This document shows, one piece after another, positions 12,520-25,039 of a DNA stretch of 64,000 nucleotides. The notes under the pieces were generated by a model. It saw only the letters and a program-made list of their open reading frames with translations, did not search any database and had not been told where the DNA came from. Position 1 is the first letter of the stretch; each line of letters starts with the position of its first letter. The position numbers and the translations under genes were made by a program. The stretch is from assembly GCA_026826555.1 (NCBI GenBank), contig JAKSZT010039134.1, positions 1 to 64,000 of the forward strand, in the 5' to 3' direction. The stretch is from Tolypeutes matacus. Taxonomy: Eukaryota > Chordata > Mammalia > Cingulata > Chlamyphoridae.

Positions 12520-13255
12520 CCGTTTCACCCATGGTCATCCAGGGCTCTGCTCACCCTCTAGGCTTGTCATTGTTGGGACAAACTGGCATCTCCTCCACTT
12601 TTGATGGAGGGGTTGCCCCAGGCCCCAGGTCTGCTCCATGGGCTGAAGAGGTGGACGAGCTTGGGCCCAGAAGGCATGCCTCTGACCCTGAAGGCACCCG
12701 AAGGCCTTCCATGCATTTCTAGCAGCCTTTCTACTCACCTGGCCACCAAAAGGGGCCACTTCTCAGTGGCCTGGGAGTGCTGAGCCACTGGCCAGCAGGT
12801 TTGGGCAAGGAAACTGGGCGGCTGGTGGGGTCCAGGCTCAGAGAGGCTTTTGCTGTATTCAGGACATTGTGTAGGAGGGGAGGGCATGCCCCACCGCTGC
12901 TTCAGAGACTGGCCCAAGCCAGTGAACTCTCATGGCAATGGCTCTGGGTCTCCCAGGGCAGGGACCACAGGCCGCCCCAGGACTCCCAGCTCCCCTGCCT
13001 GCCCAAGGCCAGAGGGCCCTGGAACACACGCGCACTCCACTTCACACAGCCTTCTCTGCTGGGCTTCGTGAATGGTGTGCTTTTAAGAACTTGCTCTCTG
13101 TCTGCTATCATCTCCATTTAGGACTTGCTTGACCCATATCATTCCCCAATGTTTGAGCCAGCTCAGCTGTACTCCTTAACATAGAGAGGAGGTCAAGTAG
13201 AAGCATAAGGAATGCTTTAGTGGAGGTGTGTCAAATCAGCCTTAATTTGGCTACA
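12520..13255. other. GC-rich unassigned sequence
   Basis: Starts where homology to the right NBPF copy ends. Several short overlapping open frames occur on both strands because of the GC content; none shows a recognisable domain or splice pattern. Confidence 0.4.
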
Positions 13256-13260
13256 TGGTG

Positions 13261-13885
13261 TGTAGCAGTTTGATATTGTCTATAAATTCCAAAAATAGAT
13301 ATTGGATTGTGTTTGTAAATTGTTCTGTCCCTCTGGGCGTATTAGATTGTAATAGATTCAGAGGTTTCACTTTTACTTTATTAAATCAAGATTAGGGCTT
13401 TCATTTGGCCAAGTCATTAGGGCATGCAGGGTTGAGTCCCCACCCCCTTGGTGGGGATAAAACAGACTCTCAAATGGAAGTAAATGCATGGAGAAGGGAA
13501 CACAGAGTTTAGTTTTAGATGCTGGAGCCCCAGGGAGAGAGCCGAGCCATTCACTTGATAGGTTGTAGCTGAAAAGACCAGAGCCCTGTATGACTGAGAA
13601 AGCCCAGAAAGAAACAAGCCCCAGGGAGAGAGACAAGCCTTATGCTAACCTACAGCTGAGATTGGAAGGAACGGCGGCCGTGGAGACTTAGGAGGAGTAG
13701 GAAGGCCAAACCCTTGCAGAGATGCACAGCCATCTTGCTCCACATGTGGCAGCAGATGTTGGTGAGAAAAGTAACTGACACTTTATGGCCTTGTGACTTT
13801 AAGATTCTACTCCAAATAAATACCCTTTATAAATGCTAATAGATTTCTGGCACTTTACATCAGCACCCTTTGGTTGACTAATACA
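13261..13885 (+). mobile_element. Solo LTR, copy 3 (plus orientation)
   Basis: Starts TGTAGCAGTTTGATATTG and ends TTGACTAATACA, with 5-bp duplication tggtg on both sides (13256-13260, 13886-13890). An AATAAA near 13816, some 70 bp before the end, fits LTR polarity. TG...CA ends and 5-bp duplications suggest an ERVL/MaLR-type LTR; the exact family is not recognised. Confidence 0.82.
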
Positions 13886-13890
13886 TGGTG

Positions 13891-15040
13891 TGACACCATA
13901 ACCCACTCTCAAGTCCCACAGGGAATATATACTGCCAAACTTAATGGTGTAGATATGGTGTCTTTTACACTGATATCCAATTCTTTGTTACAAGTATGTT
14001 TATTCCTAGGACAGGGACCACAGAATCAGACAAAATGAAAGAAGACTTTTCTGAAGTGGGAAATAAAAGAAATTAACTAAGTTGTATTGGGTTATATGAT
14101 TACATTCTGATTTGCACCCACATTTCAACTTCCCAAACCTAGAAAAAATTACGGTGGAGTCCCTGAATTACATGCCATCAAATCATTCTGAGGACACAAT
14201 AATTTTAACTAATCCACCATCCTTACAAATTTTCCCTATCCCCTATTTGATTATCATGTGTTATAATTACCCATTCCCATTTTCAGTAAGACCACTGCAG
14301 GGAGGGTGCTAAGTATCATAGTATGTCTGTACAGTAGGTTTCCTGGTCTAGTTGTATGCTCGCAGTAGCACCATTAGTGTGCTTGTCTACCTTTACCACT
14401 CACAGGAAGCCCAACAAACCTTAATAACATAGGATCTCTTGGTTGGAAAAATTCAACCAATCTTCAAAAGCCTCTCAGAGCTCAGACTGGTCCTAGATCT
14501 GGCAGAATCCTTGGTAGTAAAATACCCCTCTTTCTTTTGCAGTTGAAACTCTAGATTAATGATACTGACATTTATGAGAGCCAAGGACAAAACCCAAACA
14601 CCACTATTTTCCCATTGGCACAAATGTTTCCTAACCTATGTAATGTGCTGAGTCTGCTCCTCTCCCCCCAGACATGGGTTTACTGAGTTCTGGCTATGTG
14701 CAAGCCTTCCTGTCCATCCTCCCCAGAATACCCCGTAAGAGCTCACCTAGATCAACTGGGAGCCCTTTTACCATCTGGTCATCTTGCCCTGTTTGGGGAG
14801 TGGTTTTGTTCTGAGGACTCTGCCTTTAGGCTACTGTAGCCACATTGCTCTACATCATCCAGGATAACCCAGGAATGTGTGACCCCCAAACCCAATTTAA
14901 CCTGCTCTCAATCACTAACTGGGGCAGAAGTAAGAAATCCAGTTTTCACAGCCTGGAGCAGAATGACTCTTAGACAGAACTTACACTACCGGTTCTCCTG
15001 GAGGATGAATCTCCCCTGAGGGACTTTGCTTGAAACCACA
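13891..15040. other. Unassigned intergenic sequence
   Basis: AT-rich to neutral sequence with no long open frame and no repeat that I can name. Confidence 0.4.
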
Positions 15041-16180
15041 CCGTACCCAGCAAATAATTCAAAATGGCTCACAGAAGTAAATGTAAGAATTAAAAGTTTA
15101 AAACTTCTAGGGAATAGATAGGGTAAAATCTGTGTGACTTTGAATTAGGCAAGAGTTCTAAGATGCCACACTCAAGCATGAGCCATGAAAAAACTAATAA
15201 ATTTCACTTCATTAAAATTAAACCTTTTGAGCTTCCCAAAAACACCATGAAGAAAAGGAAAAGATAAGCCACAAATTGGAAGATAATATTTGCAAACCAT
15301 ATTTCAAACAAAGGACTTGCATTCACACTATAAAAAGAACTCTTTCAATTCAATAATAAAAGTGCCCAATTTTAAAAACCAGGAAAAGGCTTGAATAGAT
15401 AGTTACCACAGAATATATATAAATGACTCATAAGGATATGAAAAGGTTCTCAGTGTCATTAGTTATTAGGGAATTACATTATAAATCCACAGTGAGAAGT
15501 CACTTTATACCACTTCTTTGGCTTTGTGCAAAAAGACAGATAAATACAGAGAGTTGCTGAAGATGTGGAAAAACTGGAACCCTCCTGTACTATTGGTGGG
15601 AAAGTGAAATGGGCAGCCAGCCTGGCAATTAGTTTAACCATTTCCTAGAAAATTACACATAACCTTTCTACATGACTGAGTCTACTCTTAGAAATCAAGA
15701 GAAATGAAAAAATATGCCCAAACAAGATGTGTAGAGAATTGTTCATGGCTTCATTAGATATAATAGTCAAAAGATGGAAACAATTCAAATTTCTATCAAC
15801 TGGGGAATGGATATAGAAAATGTGGTGTATCTTTACAATGGAATTCTATTAAGCAATAAAAACAAAGAAATCAGATACAAGCTACAACACAGGTTAACCA
15901 CAAAAGCATAATGCTGAGTGAAAAAAGCCAGTCACAAAAGACTACATATTTCCTTATTCCAGCTGCATGAAATGTCCAGAAAAGACCATTCATAGAATCA
16001 GAAAGCAAATTATTGGTTGCTTGTGGCTGAGAAAGGGAGCGTGAATTGACTGCAAAAGGGCTGGAGGGGAATTGGAAGGTGCAGAAATGTTCTAAACCTG
16101 GATGGGTTGAAGGTTGCACAAGTCTCTATAAATGAATTGTACGTTTAGAATGGGTAAGCTTTATCATCTGTAAATTTAAA
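15040..16180 (+). mobile_element. L1 ORF2 end and 3' UTR fragment
   Basis: Plus-strand text of decayed L1 ORF2 carboxy-terminus (for example ATTTGCAAACCATATTTC, GGCAGCCAGCCTGGCAATTAG), ending near ATGAATTGTACG. Many stops. Confidence 0.75.
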
Positions 16181-17050
16181 AGAAGAAGGTAAGAATGAAA
16201 GATTTTGGTAATTTATGAAGAGATCCCATGCCCATTGCCCTGGGTAGCTGAACCACCAAACTTTCAGTTACTAGCCCAAGGCCATAACCAATTGCAGGCA
16301 GAGATGCAACATGTATATTCATGTCATGGATTGAGAACTTTCTCCCCTTCCTTTCCTTGCTCAGCTGAGAACACATTTGGCACCAGAGACCTTCATTCAA
16401 GACTTTGAGCATTTTGAGCTGAAGGAAGACCCACTGTCTTCCTGACTGCTCCTCCCCACCTCATAAACCACCTGATTCCGGCAGTCTCTCATGCTGAAAT
16501 AACCTGGTACACATTCTTGGCTCTGCTTCACTCTTGGGGTTCACCAGGAGTGCCTGGTGACCATGTGGGCTGATACATGGAAAAGACAAAGCTGTCATGC
16601 CCCATGGCCTCCCAGTGTGGGCTCAATGGGGCAGGAACATTGTATTTTCTAAGGATGCTGCCCCTTGCCTAAAGGAGGTTCTAGCATTTAGGAAACACCC
16701 AATAAGTGCTCAGTTAATGAAGGCATTCCCCTGAGGGCTTCTGTGAGTGTGCCAAGAATTTCCCTGTGGACTGGAAGTTTTTGGTCCCAAGGGAACCATG
16801 GAACAGGACAAGGTGAAAGGTGTTTCAAGGGCAGACAGTTTTAAACACCTTTATTTGGCTGTCTGTTTTAGAACCAGGTAAAGGTCCCCATCAAGGAAAT
16901 GTCTACAGGGTACCACCTAGAACCTTGCTAAATTCCTCACCCAGTATGGGGCTGCTATCTCAGCCTGGGGGATGCTGGTGGGCAGGGAGGGGAGAGAACG
17001 TGGGAGCTGAAGAGTAAGGGAAGAAAGATGGTGGGAAGGAGTTGGCATCC
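16180..17050. other. Unassigned sequence
   Basis: No gene or named repeat seen. A short antisense L1 fragment follows at about 17050-17280. Confidence 0.35.
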
Positions 17051-17381
17051 TCTCCTACATTTGATATGGACAGGCTTTAAATTTTAGCCATTCAAAGAGG
17101 TATGTAGTAGAATAATATTGTTATTTTAATTTGCATTTCCCTAATGACTAATGATGTTTAGCATCTTTTATTATGCTATTGTGCCATCCCTAAGTCTTTT
17201 TTGATGAAGAGTCTGTTCACATGCTTTGCTAATTTTTAAAAAAATCTGGTGGTTTTCTTTTTGTTGAGCTTTGAGAGTCTATCCTAGATGCAAGTCTATT
17301 CTAGAAACAAACCTTTACAAAGATCCCCACCCCCACCCCCAGTATCTGGCTTGTCTTGTCATTCTCCTGGTATTGTCTGTT

Positions 17382-17491
17382 TTTTTTTTTTGTTTTTTTT
17401 TTTAAAGATTTTTATTTTCATTTATTCATTTATCCCCCCCTTGCTGCTTGTGCTCGCTGGGTCAGCCAACCACGCCGTGCGGGCGGGCTTG
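17382..17491 (-). mobile_element. 110-bp A-tailed retroposon of unknown family
   Basis: A 16-bp duplication cctggtattgtctgtt flanks it at 17366-17381 and 17492-17507. On the minus strand it has a GC-rich 50-bp body (GCCCGCCCGCACGGCGTGG and following), then ATAAATGAATAAATG and an A-tail. No box A or B was seen; possibly a truncated SINE tail. Confidence 0.75.
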
Positions 17492-18169
17492 CCTGGTATT
17501 GTCTGTTGAGAACAAAAAATTTTAAGTTTAATGAGAGCCAGGGCCCCAATCTCAGCAGTGACCTCCCGCCTGAAGAACTTGTTTGTTTGTAGATTTCTCC
17601 CACACACTCTCTCTGTAGCTGCTTAATGCTGTCGAGTCTAAGGTCCCTGTTTTTTGCACAGGCAGCCCTTGCCCTTCCCCAAATCCCACCTTATGCTTTA
17701 CCTGGGCTGAACTATTTGTAGCTCTGAGGAACGAGGTGCTGCTCCCTTTACCTGAAAGCTCACCTCCACCTCCACAACCTACACAGCTTTCAGAAATCCT
17801 CCTCCTCACTACGTCCTCAATGAAAGTGCTACTTTCCTTTCCTGGTATAAACCACCACTTCTACATCTGTGTGCTCACCTTGGAGGTGACTTACAGGACA
17901 CCTTCTAACGCTATGCCTACAGCACCTTATTGTGCTGATTCACTCATTGTACGGCTCCTGACAGCCAGGACCGGGACCCTATTCATACCCACCCACACCC
18001 CGTATCTCTCATGCACAAAAGAGTCCTGAACAACCCACCCCATCAGAACCCATGCAACTTTCCCCATGGGTGTTCAGTGAACACACACATGATCCCAGGG
18101 GGAATCAGATCCAAGCAGAAACACTTCCTGCATCCTTGCCTCTCACGGGCACAGTGGCTCCTGGGTGGA

Positions 18170-18846
18170 CCAGGAGGGTGCCTGTGGCCGGCATGGCCAC
18201 TGCCTGGATGTCACATACCAGGTTCTGGGCCAGGCAGATGCAAAGACCTGGAGGAGGGCGATGCCCATGAAGATACTGGTCATAACAATCAGGTTCCTGC
18301 ACCCACATTTCAAACTGGCCCTGCTTTGTGCCCTGCTGCTCTAGCTGCAGCTTGAGCCAGATATCGTAGCCACACTGGGTGTAGAAGACATCTTCTGCAG
18401 AGACCCGGAAGTAGCATGAGAAGGGCAGTCCAGAGCAGTCCCAGCTGGGGTGCAAGTCAATGCAGTCGAAGTGGATATTGAGGTTCCAGTCATTGGGCCC
18501 TCGGGCTCCACAGCAAGTCCAGTGTTCCTGAGCAAAGTCATTGATGTTCTAGAGATTAGAGTCATCCTGGAAGACCTTGATACTGGTGGTGGTAAAGAGG
18601 TTGAGCTGCTCACGAATCCGGTCCTTGCAGGTGAAAGTCAGGATCCAGTAGCCAGCTCCAGGAAGAAGAGAAGGCCGAGGAGCAGTGAGAACAACATGAG
18701 CAGGAAGGTGTTCACCCTGAGGGCCCCGACAAGGCCGGCAGAGCCCAGCACCAACACCAGCCTCCAACCACCACAAAGATCCACATGGGGTCAAGGCCTC
18801 CCAGATCTGTCAGCACTGAGATATAGGAGACAATGCCCCAGCCAAA
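18170..18846 (-). pseudogene. TSPAN17: TSPAN17-like processed pseudogene
   Basis: Intronless tetraspanin-like sequence in shifting frames of the minus strand. Matches include TDLGGLDPMW, LLGLLFFLELATG, KDRIREQLNLF, CCGARGPNDWNLNIHF, the large-loop pattern TQCGYD, LEQQG, and FGICLAQNLV-like sequence near the end. The CCG motif and loop cysteines of the TSPAN5/14/17 group are visible; RLKLxLEQQG fits TSPAN17 best. It has an in-frame TAG after the FQDDSNL segment and several frameshifts. The amino-terminal part and poly(A) tail are not evident. Confidence 0.82.
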
Positions 18847-18959
18847 TTTGGTATTGTGACATCATCTCAGATCTCAGTTTTAAATGCAATGATAAAAATT
18901 TAACAAAGGGAAGTGACAAAGATAAAGTGAGATGGAAGTGGAGGGGTGGGACTCTTCCC

Positions 18960-20090
18960 AGGTAGGGGTGAGTCTTAGTCTACTCATTAGTCCTGTACCT
19001 AGATGGACTAGAGAGAACAGAGACTCTCACTCCTGTGCTTTTTTCCTACCCTCCCTCCTGAACACTTACTTATGTCAATACATGTTCTGGATTTGGAAAA
19101 ATCCATTAGTATTTGATTGACCTTTGGGAACTGTGAGCATGGGTAGAGGACCAGAGAATTTCCCTCTGCATATTCCTGTGTCCACTCCCCTGATTTTCTA
19201 CTGCCAGATCCACACATGTCAATTCCTCCAGGAGGTAAAGTTTACAGAATTACAGTAAAGATCTTGCTCTCACCTTCGTGTGATTGTTTCCAAGCCATTG
19301 TCACCTGGTCACCATGAAGAGCATTTAAGACATTTGAAGATCATTTTAATTTTACCACCTAAACTAAGCCTCTGAAGGATCAACCAGCTCTTTACTTAAC
19401 TTAGTTAAGATTATCTGAGAATTCATCCTGTAATTCTAGTTCCTATCTCAAATTTCACCACTTCCTTGTCCACACCAGCTGCAAAAGTAGTATCACAGAG
19501 CAGGATAGACCGAATGTGTCCACAAGTGGAATAGGAACCTTCATTTTGTCAAGTTCCCCCAAATAAATTATGTCCCAACAGTACAAAATGCGATGTGATC
19601 ATCATTTGTGTACTATAGAATTCCTATTGCCAGCCCATGGTATGGGGAAGAGTTCTTTCCCCAAAAAACCTAGGAATCCTCACCAATTCTACTTTGTCCA
19701 AACTCGCTCTTGCCTCTCCCCTGCCACCACTCAGTGCTCTAGGAACCTGGGGATGCTGGAGACAGTGAAGCCAAGTATCCTGTAGTTGGTCATGTTGGGG
19801 CTTTGATGCTGAACCCAGGACTGTGGGACTCCGAACCCCAGGCCCCAGCTGAGGACCATGCAGCTTGCTCATTCTAGAGCCTATGACTTTTGTTATCTTA
19901 ATTTTGGTACAGTGAAATTGACTTTTTATTTTCCTTTGTGTACATTTCTATGAATTTTAACACATATTTATGTTTAGGTAAACACTGCCATAATCAGAAC
20001 ATACAACATTTTCATCTAACCAAAAAAAACATCTTCCTCCAATCTTAAACAGTTACCTCTTTCCCTCAAACATAGACCTTGGCAATTACT
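18960..20090. other. Unassigned sequence
   Basis: No convincing coding region; the short open frames here lack domains. Confidence 0.35.
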
Positions 20091-23000
20091 GATCCAGTCT
20101 CCATCACTCTAGTTTTTTGTGTTTTTTTATTAATTACAGAAGTTGTAGGTTTACAAAAAAGCATGCAGAAAATATAGTACTTTCACACACACACATTTAC
20201 ATATTTTTAACACTTTATATGAGTGTGGGAACTTTCTTACAATTGATGCACTCATATTATTATAATTATACTATTAACTGTAATCCATAGCTTACATTAG
20301 GTTTCTCTATAATTTTGTCTTTTCTAGAATGTCATAAAAGGGAACCATAGAGCATGTGAACTTTGAGATAGGCTTCTTTTCACTCAGCACCATGACTTCA
20401 GGACTCATCCAAGTTGTTATGCTTATCAACGGTTCATCCCTTTATATTGTTGCACATATTCCATCCAGTGGATGTAGCACAGTTGGTCTATCTTTTCACC
20501 CAGTGAAGGATATTTGTGCTGATTCCAGTTTTTGGCTATTACAAATAAATCTATGACGAATATTCATGTAAAAGTTTTACGTGAACATAAGATTTCATTT
20601 CTGTAAGATCTCAGGAGTGGGCTTCTAGGTCATATGAAAAGTGTATATTTAACTTTATTAGAAACTCCCGAATCAGTCCCAGGGTGCTTGTACCATTTTG
20701 CATCCTCACCAACAACTATATGAGCAGAGAGCAAATAAGTGAGCCCTGCAGTTGCCCTGCATCCTGGCCAGTTGGAATGGTGACTACATATATGTTTTAA
20801 CTTCGTTCATCCCAATAGCTTTGTAGTGATGTCTGTTCAGGTACTTTGTCTACCTTTTGTTATTGTCATTTGCTTCCTCATTGTTAATTTTGAGAGCTCT
20901 TTAAATATTCTAGACACAAGTCCTGTGTTGTATATGTGATTTCCAATATTTTAATATTGGAAGTTTTTCATTCTCAACAGTATTTTTCATAAAGCAAAAT
21001 TTCAATTATAATTTTGATGAAGTCCCATTAATCAATTTTTTTCTTTAATAGGTCAAGATTGTGCTGTTGCACCTAAAAACACTTTTCATAACCCCAGGTC
21101 ATAAGTTGTGAGGTTTAGGTGAATATTTGTTCACACAGTTGTTCAAATGCTCCAACACCATTTCTTGAAAAGACAAGCCTTTCTCCACTGAAGTGCCCTT
21201 GCAGCTTTGTCAAAAATCAGGTGGCCAAATATACACAGTTCTCTTTCTGGACTTACTGATCTTCTACTATAGACATACTGTGATTCTAGCACTGAAGGAA
21301 ATTATAACACTGATGTGGAGCCAGGGGCTACTGGAGGTTCTGGGGGAAGGGAGAGGGAAAAACAGGTGTACTACAGGGACTTCTTTGGACTTGGGAATCA
21401 TCCTGAATGACACTGCAATGACAGATATAGGCCGTTTTATATGGTCACATAACATGCAGAACTGTGAGGGAGAGAGTGTAGACTACAATGTGAACTATGG
21501 TCCATGCTTAAGGGCAAAGCTCCAGGATGTGCTCATCAGTTGCAATGAATGTGCCACACTAATGAAGGGTGTTTATGTGGGAGGTTGTGGGAGGTGTGGG
21601 AAGTGGGGCATATGAGAACCCCTATATTTTTTGTGAAACATTTATGTAATCTTAGTATTTTTTTAAAAAATAGTATAATTATAAAACTATGTTATGATCA
21701 GTTGTAACAAATGTTTCACAACAATGCAAGGTGTTTATAATAGGGTTGTATATGAGAATTCTGTGTTTTATGCACGACTGCTTTGTAAATCCACTGCATT
21801 TATATTAAAGAAAAATCCTCCTCATTTAACAAATAATGAAAATATCAAAATATAAAGTGTTCATGCTATACCCTATTATACTATCTTCTGGTGTTCTAAT
21901 TACTCAATGTAATAATATTTATTTAAATTAAAAAGCTTTATGTAAAAGCTTTTCCTTGGGATGAAAAATAAATCAGTTGGCCAAATATACATGGTTCTCT
22001 TTCTGGTTCTCTGTTCTGATCAGTTGTTCTATGAGTCCTTACCTCTGTCAGTAAGACATCATCTCACTAAGTACAGTTTTACAGTACAGCTCAAAATTAG
22101 GCAGTATGATTTATCTAACTTAATTCTTCTTTTCCAAAAACATTTAGCTCTTCTACATTTTTTATTTGTTTTGGCTTTCCCGAAAAAAAAATTTTAGAAT
22201 TTGTTTATATCCACAAAAACTTTTGCTAGTATTTTGATTGTTATTGTGTTAAATCAATGTAGGAGGATATAAATCTTTTCTCTGCTGAGTCTCCCAAACC
22301 ATGGAAACAATATGTCTCCCTATTTACTTAAGTGCTCCTTCATCAATTATTTGTCATTTTACACTTACAGTTCCAGTTCATCTTTTCTTAGATTTATAAT
22401 TAAGTATTTCATTTGGGGACAATTATTTTAAATACTATGATTTTCAAAACATTGGTTTCCAGTTCTTTATTGCTAGTTTATAAACGTGTTTGCTTTTTGC
22501 ATATTCACATTGATTCCTAAAATATTGCTAAACTCACTTACTCATTCTAGTCATTTGATATTGCGTGTGCGTTATTTTTGAGGGCTTTTTGTTTTTCTGT
22601 TTTTGTTTGTTTTTGTTTTTGTTTTTCTTGTTTTGTTTTGTTGCAACTTCCTTGGGATTTTTTACGATGACAAACATATTGACTGTGACAGAGAGAGTTT
22701 TATTTCTTCCTTTCTGAAATGGAAGTCTTTTATTTCTTCTTCCTGCTTTGTAGCAATGGTTAAGATTTCCAGCATGCTGTTGAATAGCAGTGGTGAGAGT
22801 GGACATTCTTGCCTTATTTTCAGCTGTTAGGAGAATGCATTCAGCCTTTCACCAAAAAAGAATGAAGTTAGCTGTAGGTTTTCATAGATGCCCTTGATCA
22901 GGTTGAGGATGTTCCCTACTATTTCTACTTTGCTGTACATTTTTATCATGTATAGATATAGTATAGTGTCAATTTCTTTTACTTCACCTATTGATATGAC

Positions 23001-23700
23001 TATGCATCTTTAGTTCTTTAGACTATTAATATGGTGGATCACAAAAATCCATTTTCAAATGTGTACCAGCTTAGCATTTTTCGGATAAATCCCACTTTGT
23101 TGTAGTTAATTCATTTTATGTATTGCTGGGTTTAAATAGCTAATGATTTTACTCAAATTTTTGAACCATATTCATAATGGGTATTGATATGTGTAATCTT
23201 TTTAACTTTTGAACTGCTTTTATCTGGTTTTGGTATCAGGGTAATGGTAGCTTCACACAATGACTTTGAAAGTGTTTCTTCCTCTTCTAATTTCTGAAAG
23301 AGATTTCATAGAATTGGTGCTATTTCTTCTATACACATTTGGTAGAATTCATCACTACTCCATCTGGGTCTGGAGATTTCTTTTTAATTATGAATAAAAT
23401 TTCTATAATATTTGTAGTACTTGTCAAGTTATCTATTTCAAGTTTTGTGGGCTTTGATAGCTTTGTGTTTTTGAGAAATTAGACCAGTTTACCAAAATCA
23501 TTGAAATTATGTGTGTAGAGTAGTTCATAATATTCCCATATTATGCTCTAGATGTCTTCAGGGCCTGTAGTGATATCCTGTCACTCCTAATATTGATAAT
23601 TTGTGTCTTCTTTTATCTTCTCATGATCAGCATGACTAGAGTTTTATAAATTGTATTGAGTCTTACATAATTAGCCTTTAATTTATATGGGGAATTAGAA
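20090..23700 (-). mobile_element. Antisense L1 3'-half sequence with nested L1 end
   Basis: Antisense L1 3' region and ORF2 text (for example TTTTTGGCTATTACAAATAA, CATCTGGGTCTGGAGATTTC). A plus-strand L1 3' UTR lies at about 21270-21950. The words around it (TGGCCAAATATACA, GTTCTCTTTCTGG) appear on both sides, near 21222 and 21980. Confidence 0.75.
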
Positions 23701-23771
23701 GAAGAGTTAGGGAAGTAATGATCTGAAAGAGGGAGTTAGAGGTTCAGAAGTGTTATCAAGAAGTTTATCTT

Positions 23772-25039
23772 ATGTGAATATTCTCACTGTCCTGATTTTC
23801 TGATAATCACAGAAGGCTAAACATTTGCTATATTAAAAACCATGCATGTGTCCCCAGACCTAGTTTTTCTCCCTAGGTCTGGTTTTTAGAATGCTAGTGA
23901 TGAACTAAGCCTGATTTATTATATGACCATCCTGTATGGGAAATCACTGTAACTTTAGGTATCATTGGTCAACCTTAAGAGATACAGCAGGGGGACAGAT
24001 GTGGCTCAAATGGCTGGATGTCTGTCTCCGATAGGGAGAGACCTGGGTTCGATCCCCAGGACCTCCTGGTAAAAATTAAAAAAAGAAAAATATAGAAGGT
24101 ACATGAGCCGCCATTCCCTGTGCATGAATTTGCCATCAGACCCTGCAAGCGGGTGAGTCCCCGAGGCACGCATATAGGTGCTCCACTGGGCCCTGTGAAT
24201 GAGTGTACCACCAGGCCCTGCACACAGATGCACCGTCAGGCCCCATGTGTGGGTGCGCTGTCAGGCCCATGAGCAGGTGTGCCATCAGGCCCCATATGTG
24301 GGTGTACCACTAGGCCACGCAAGCTGATGAGCCCCCCAGGCCCCACATGCAGATGTGTCATGAGGCCCTGTGAGCAGGTACGCCACTAGGCCCCACGAGG
24401 GGGTGAGAACCCCTGGCCCCGCGTGAGGGTCTGCCATCAGGGTTTGCCATCATGCCCATTGAGCACGTATGCCGACAGGCCCCGTGTGCTGCTGCACCGC
24501 CAGGCCCTGCAAGCCATGCAGCAAGAGGATGATGTAACAGAAGAGTGACACAAAGGAGAGCGAAGACAAGATTTGCTAAAAAACCAGGAACTGAGGTGGC
24601 GAAGGAGGTAGGATGCCTCTCTCCCCCATTGGAGATTGCAAGGATTGAATCCCAGTGAAGACAGGAGGAGAAGGATGAGAAGAGAGGGCAAGAAATGGAC
24701 ACAGAGAGCTGCCCAGTGAATGGACACAAACAGTAAAAATGGGGGGGGGGTAAAAATGGATAAAATAACTTAATTAATTAATAAATTCTTAAGAAATATA
24801 TAGGGGAGTAAGATACAGACTATAGTTAGTAGTTATAATTTGAAGATTCTTTTTCATAGTTTGTTAACAAATGTTTACAACAATGCAAAGTATTTGTGTT
24901 GGGGTGATGTGTGGGAGCCCAGTATGATGTTGTGCATGTTTGTTTTGCAAGTTCACAGTGTTTAATGAACACTTATTGTTTATGCATGTTCATGTATGAA
25001 TGATATATTTCAATAAATTGTTTAAATTAAAAAAAAAAA
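23772..25039 (+). mobile_element. 1.27-kb composite retroposon with SINE cargo
   Basis: Flanked by a 14-bp duplication aagaagtttatctt (23758-23771 and 25040-25053) and ending in poly(A). From 5' to 3' it has about 220 bp of unassigned sequence, a tRNA-derived SINE with an internal minisatellite (23995-24760), then about 250 bp of L1-type 3' UTR ending TTCAATAAATT. The whole is repeated at 61649-62916 with the same duplication. Confidence 0.8.
23995..24760 (+). mobile_element. Composite DAS-like SINE with internal ~25-bp tandem units
   Basis: The head is tRNA-like: box A in TGGCTCAAATGGC (near 24002) and box B GGTTCGATCCC (near 24048). It is followed by about 385 bp of degenerate 25-26-bp units of the type GGGTGxGCCATCAGGCCC (24127-24512). 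A second diverged tRNA-like unit then reads GAACTGAGGTGGC...GGATTGAATCCC. The SINE-minisatellite-SINE order is the notable point. Confidence 0.75.

Larger units (their letters stand above)
1..12520 (-). pseudogene. NBPF: Tandem NBPF-like pseudogene (left copy, exons 6-14 only)
   Basis: This stretch is paralogous to 37990-50760, by eye about 80-90 % identical in exons and introns. Remnants of exons 6, 7, 8, 9, 10, 11, 12 and 14 are present in order; exon 13 is deleted and exons 1-5 lie beyond the break near 12520. Disabling changes are a TAG in exon 6, a lost acceptor in exon 7, a TGA and 1-nt deletion in exon 9, a TAA and lost donor in exon 11, and a lost acceptor in exon 14. It continues past the window start. 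Confidence 0.85.

Noticed and set aside
12777..13121. Forward 114-codon open frame
   Set aside because: Overlapping frames of similar length on both strands in GC-rich sequence; no domain, no splice pattern, no paralogue.
18450..18965. Forward 171-codon open frame
   Set aside because: It is the antisense shadow of the TSPAN17-like pseudogene on the minus strand.
24002..24075. tRNA gene
   Set aside because: Box A and B are present, but there is no foldable cloverleaf end and the sequence continues into a SINE body; it recurs at 61880.
24127..24512. CRISPR-like array
   Set aside because: Degenerate head-to-tail 25-26-bp units without spacers, inside a SINE, in a mammalian genome.
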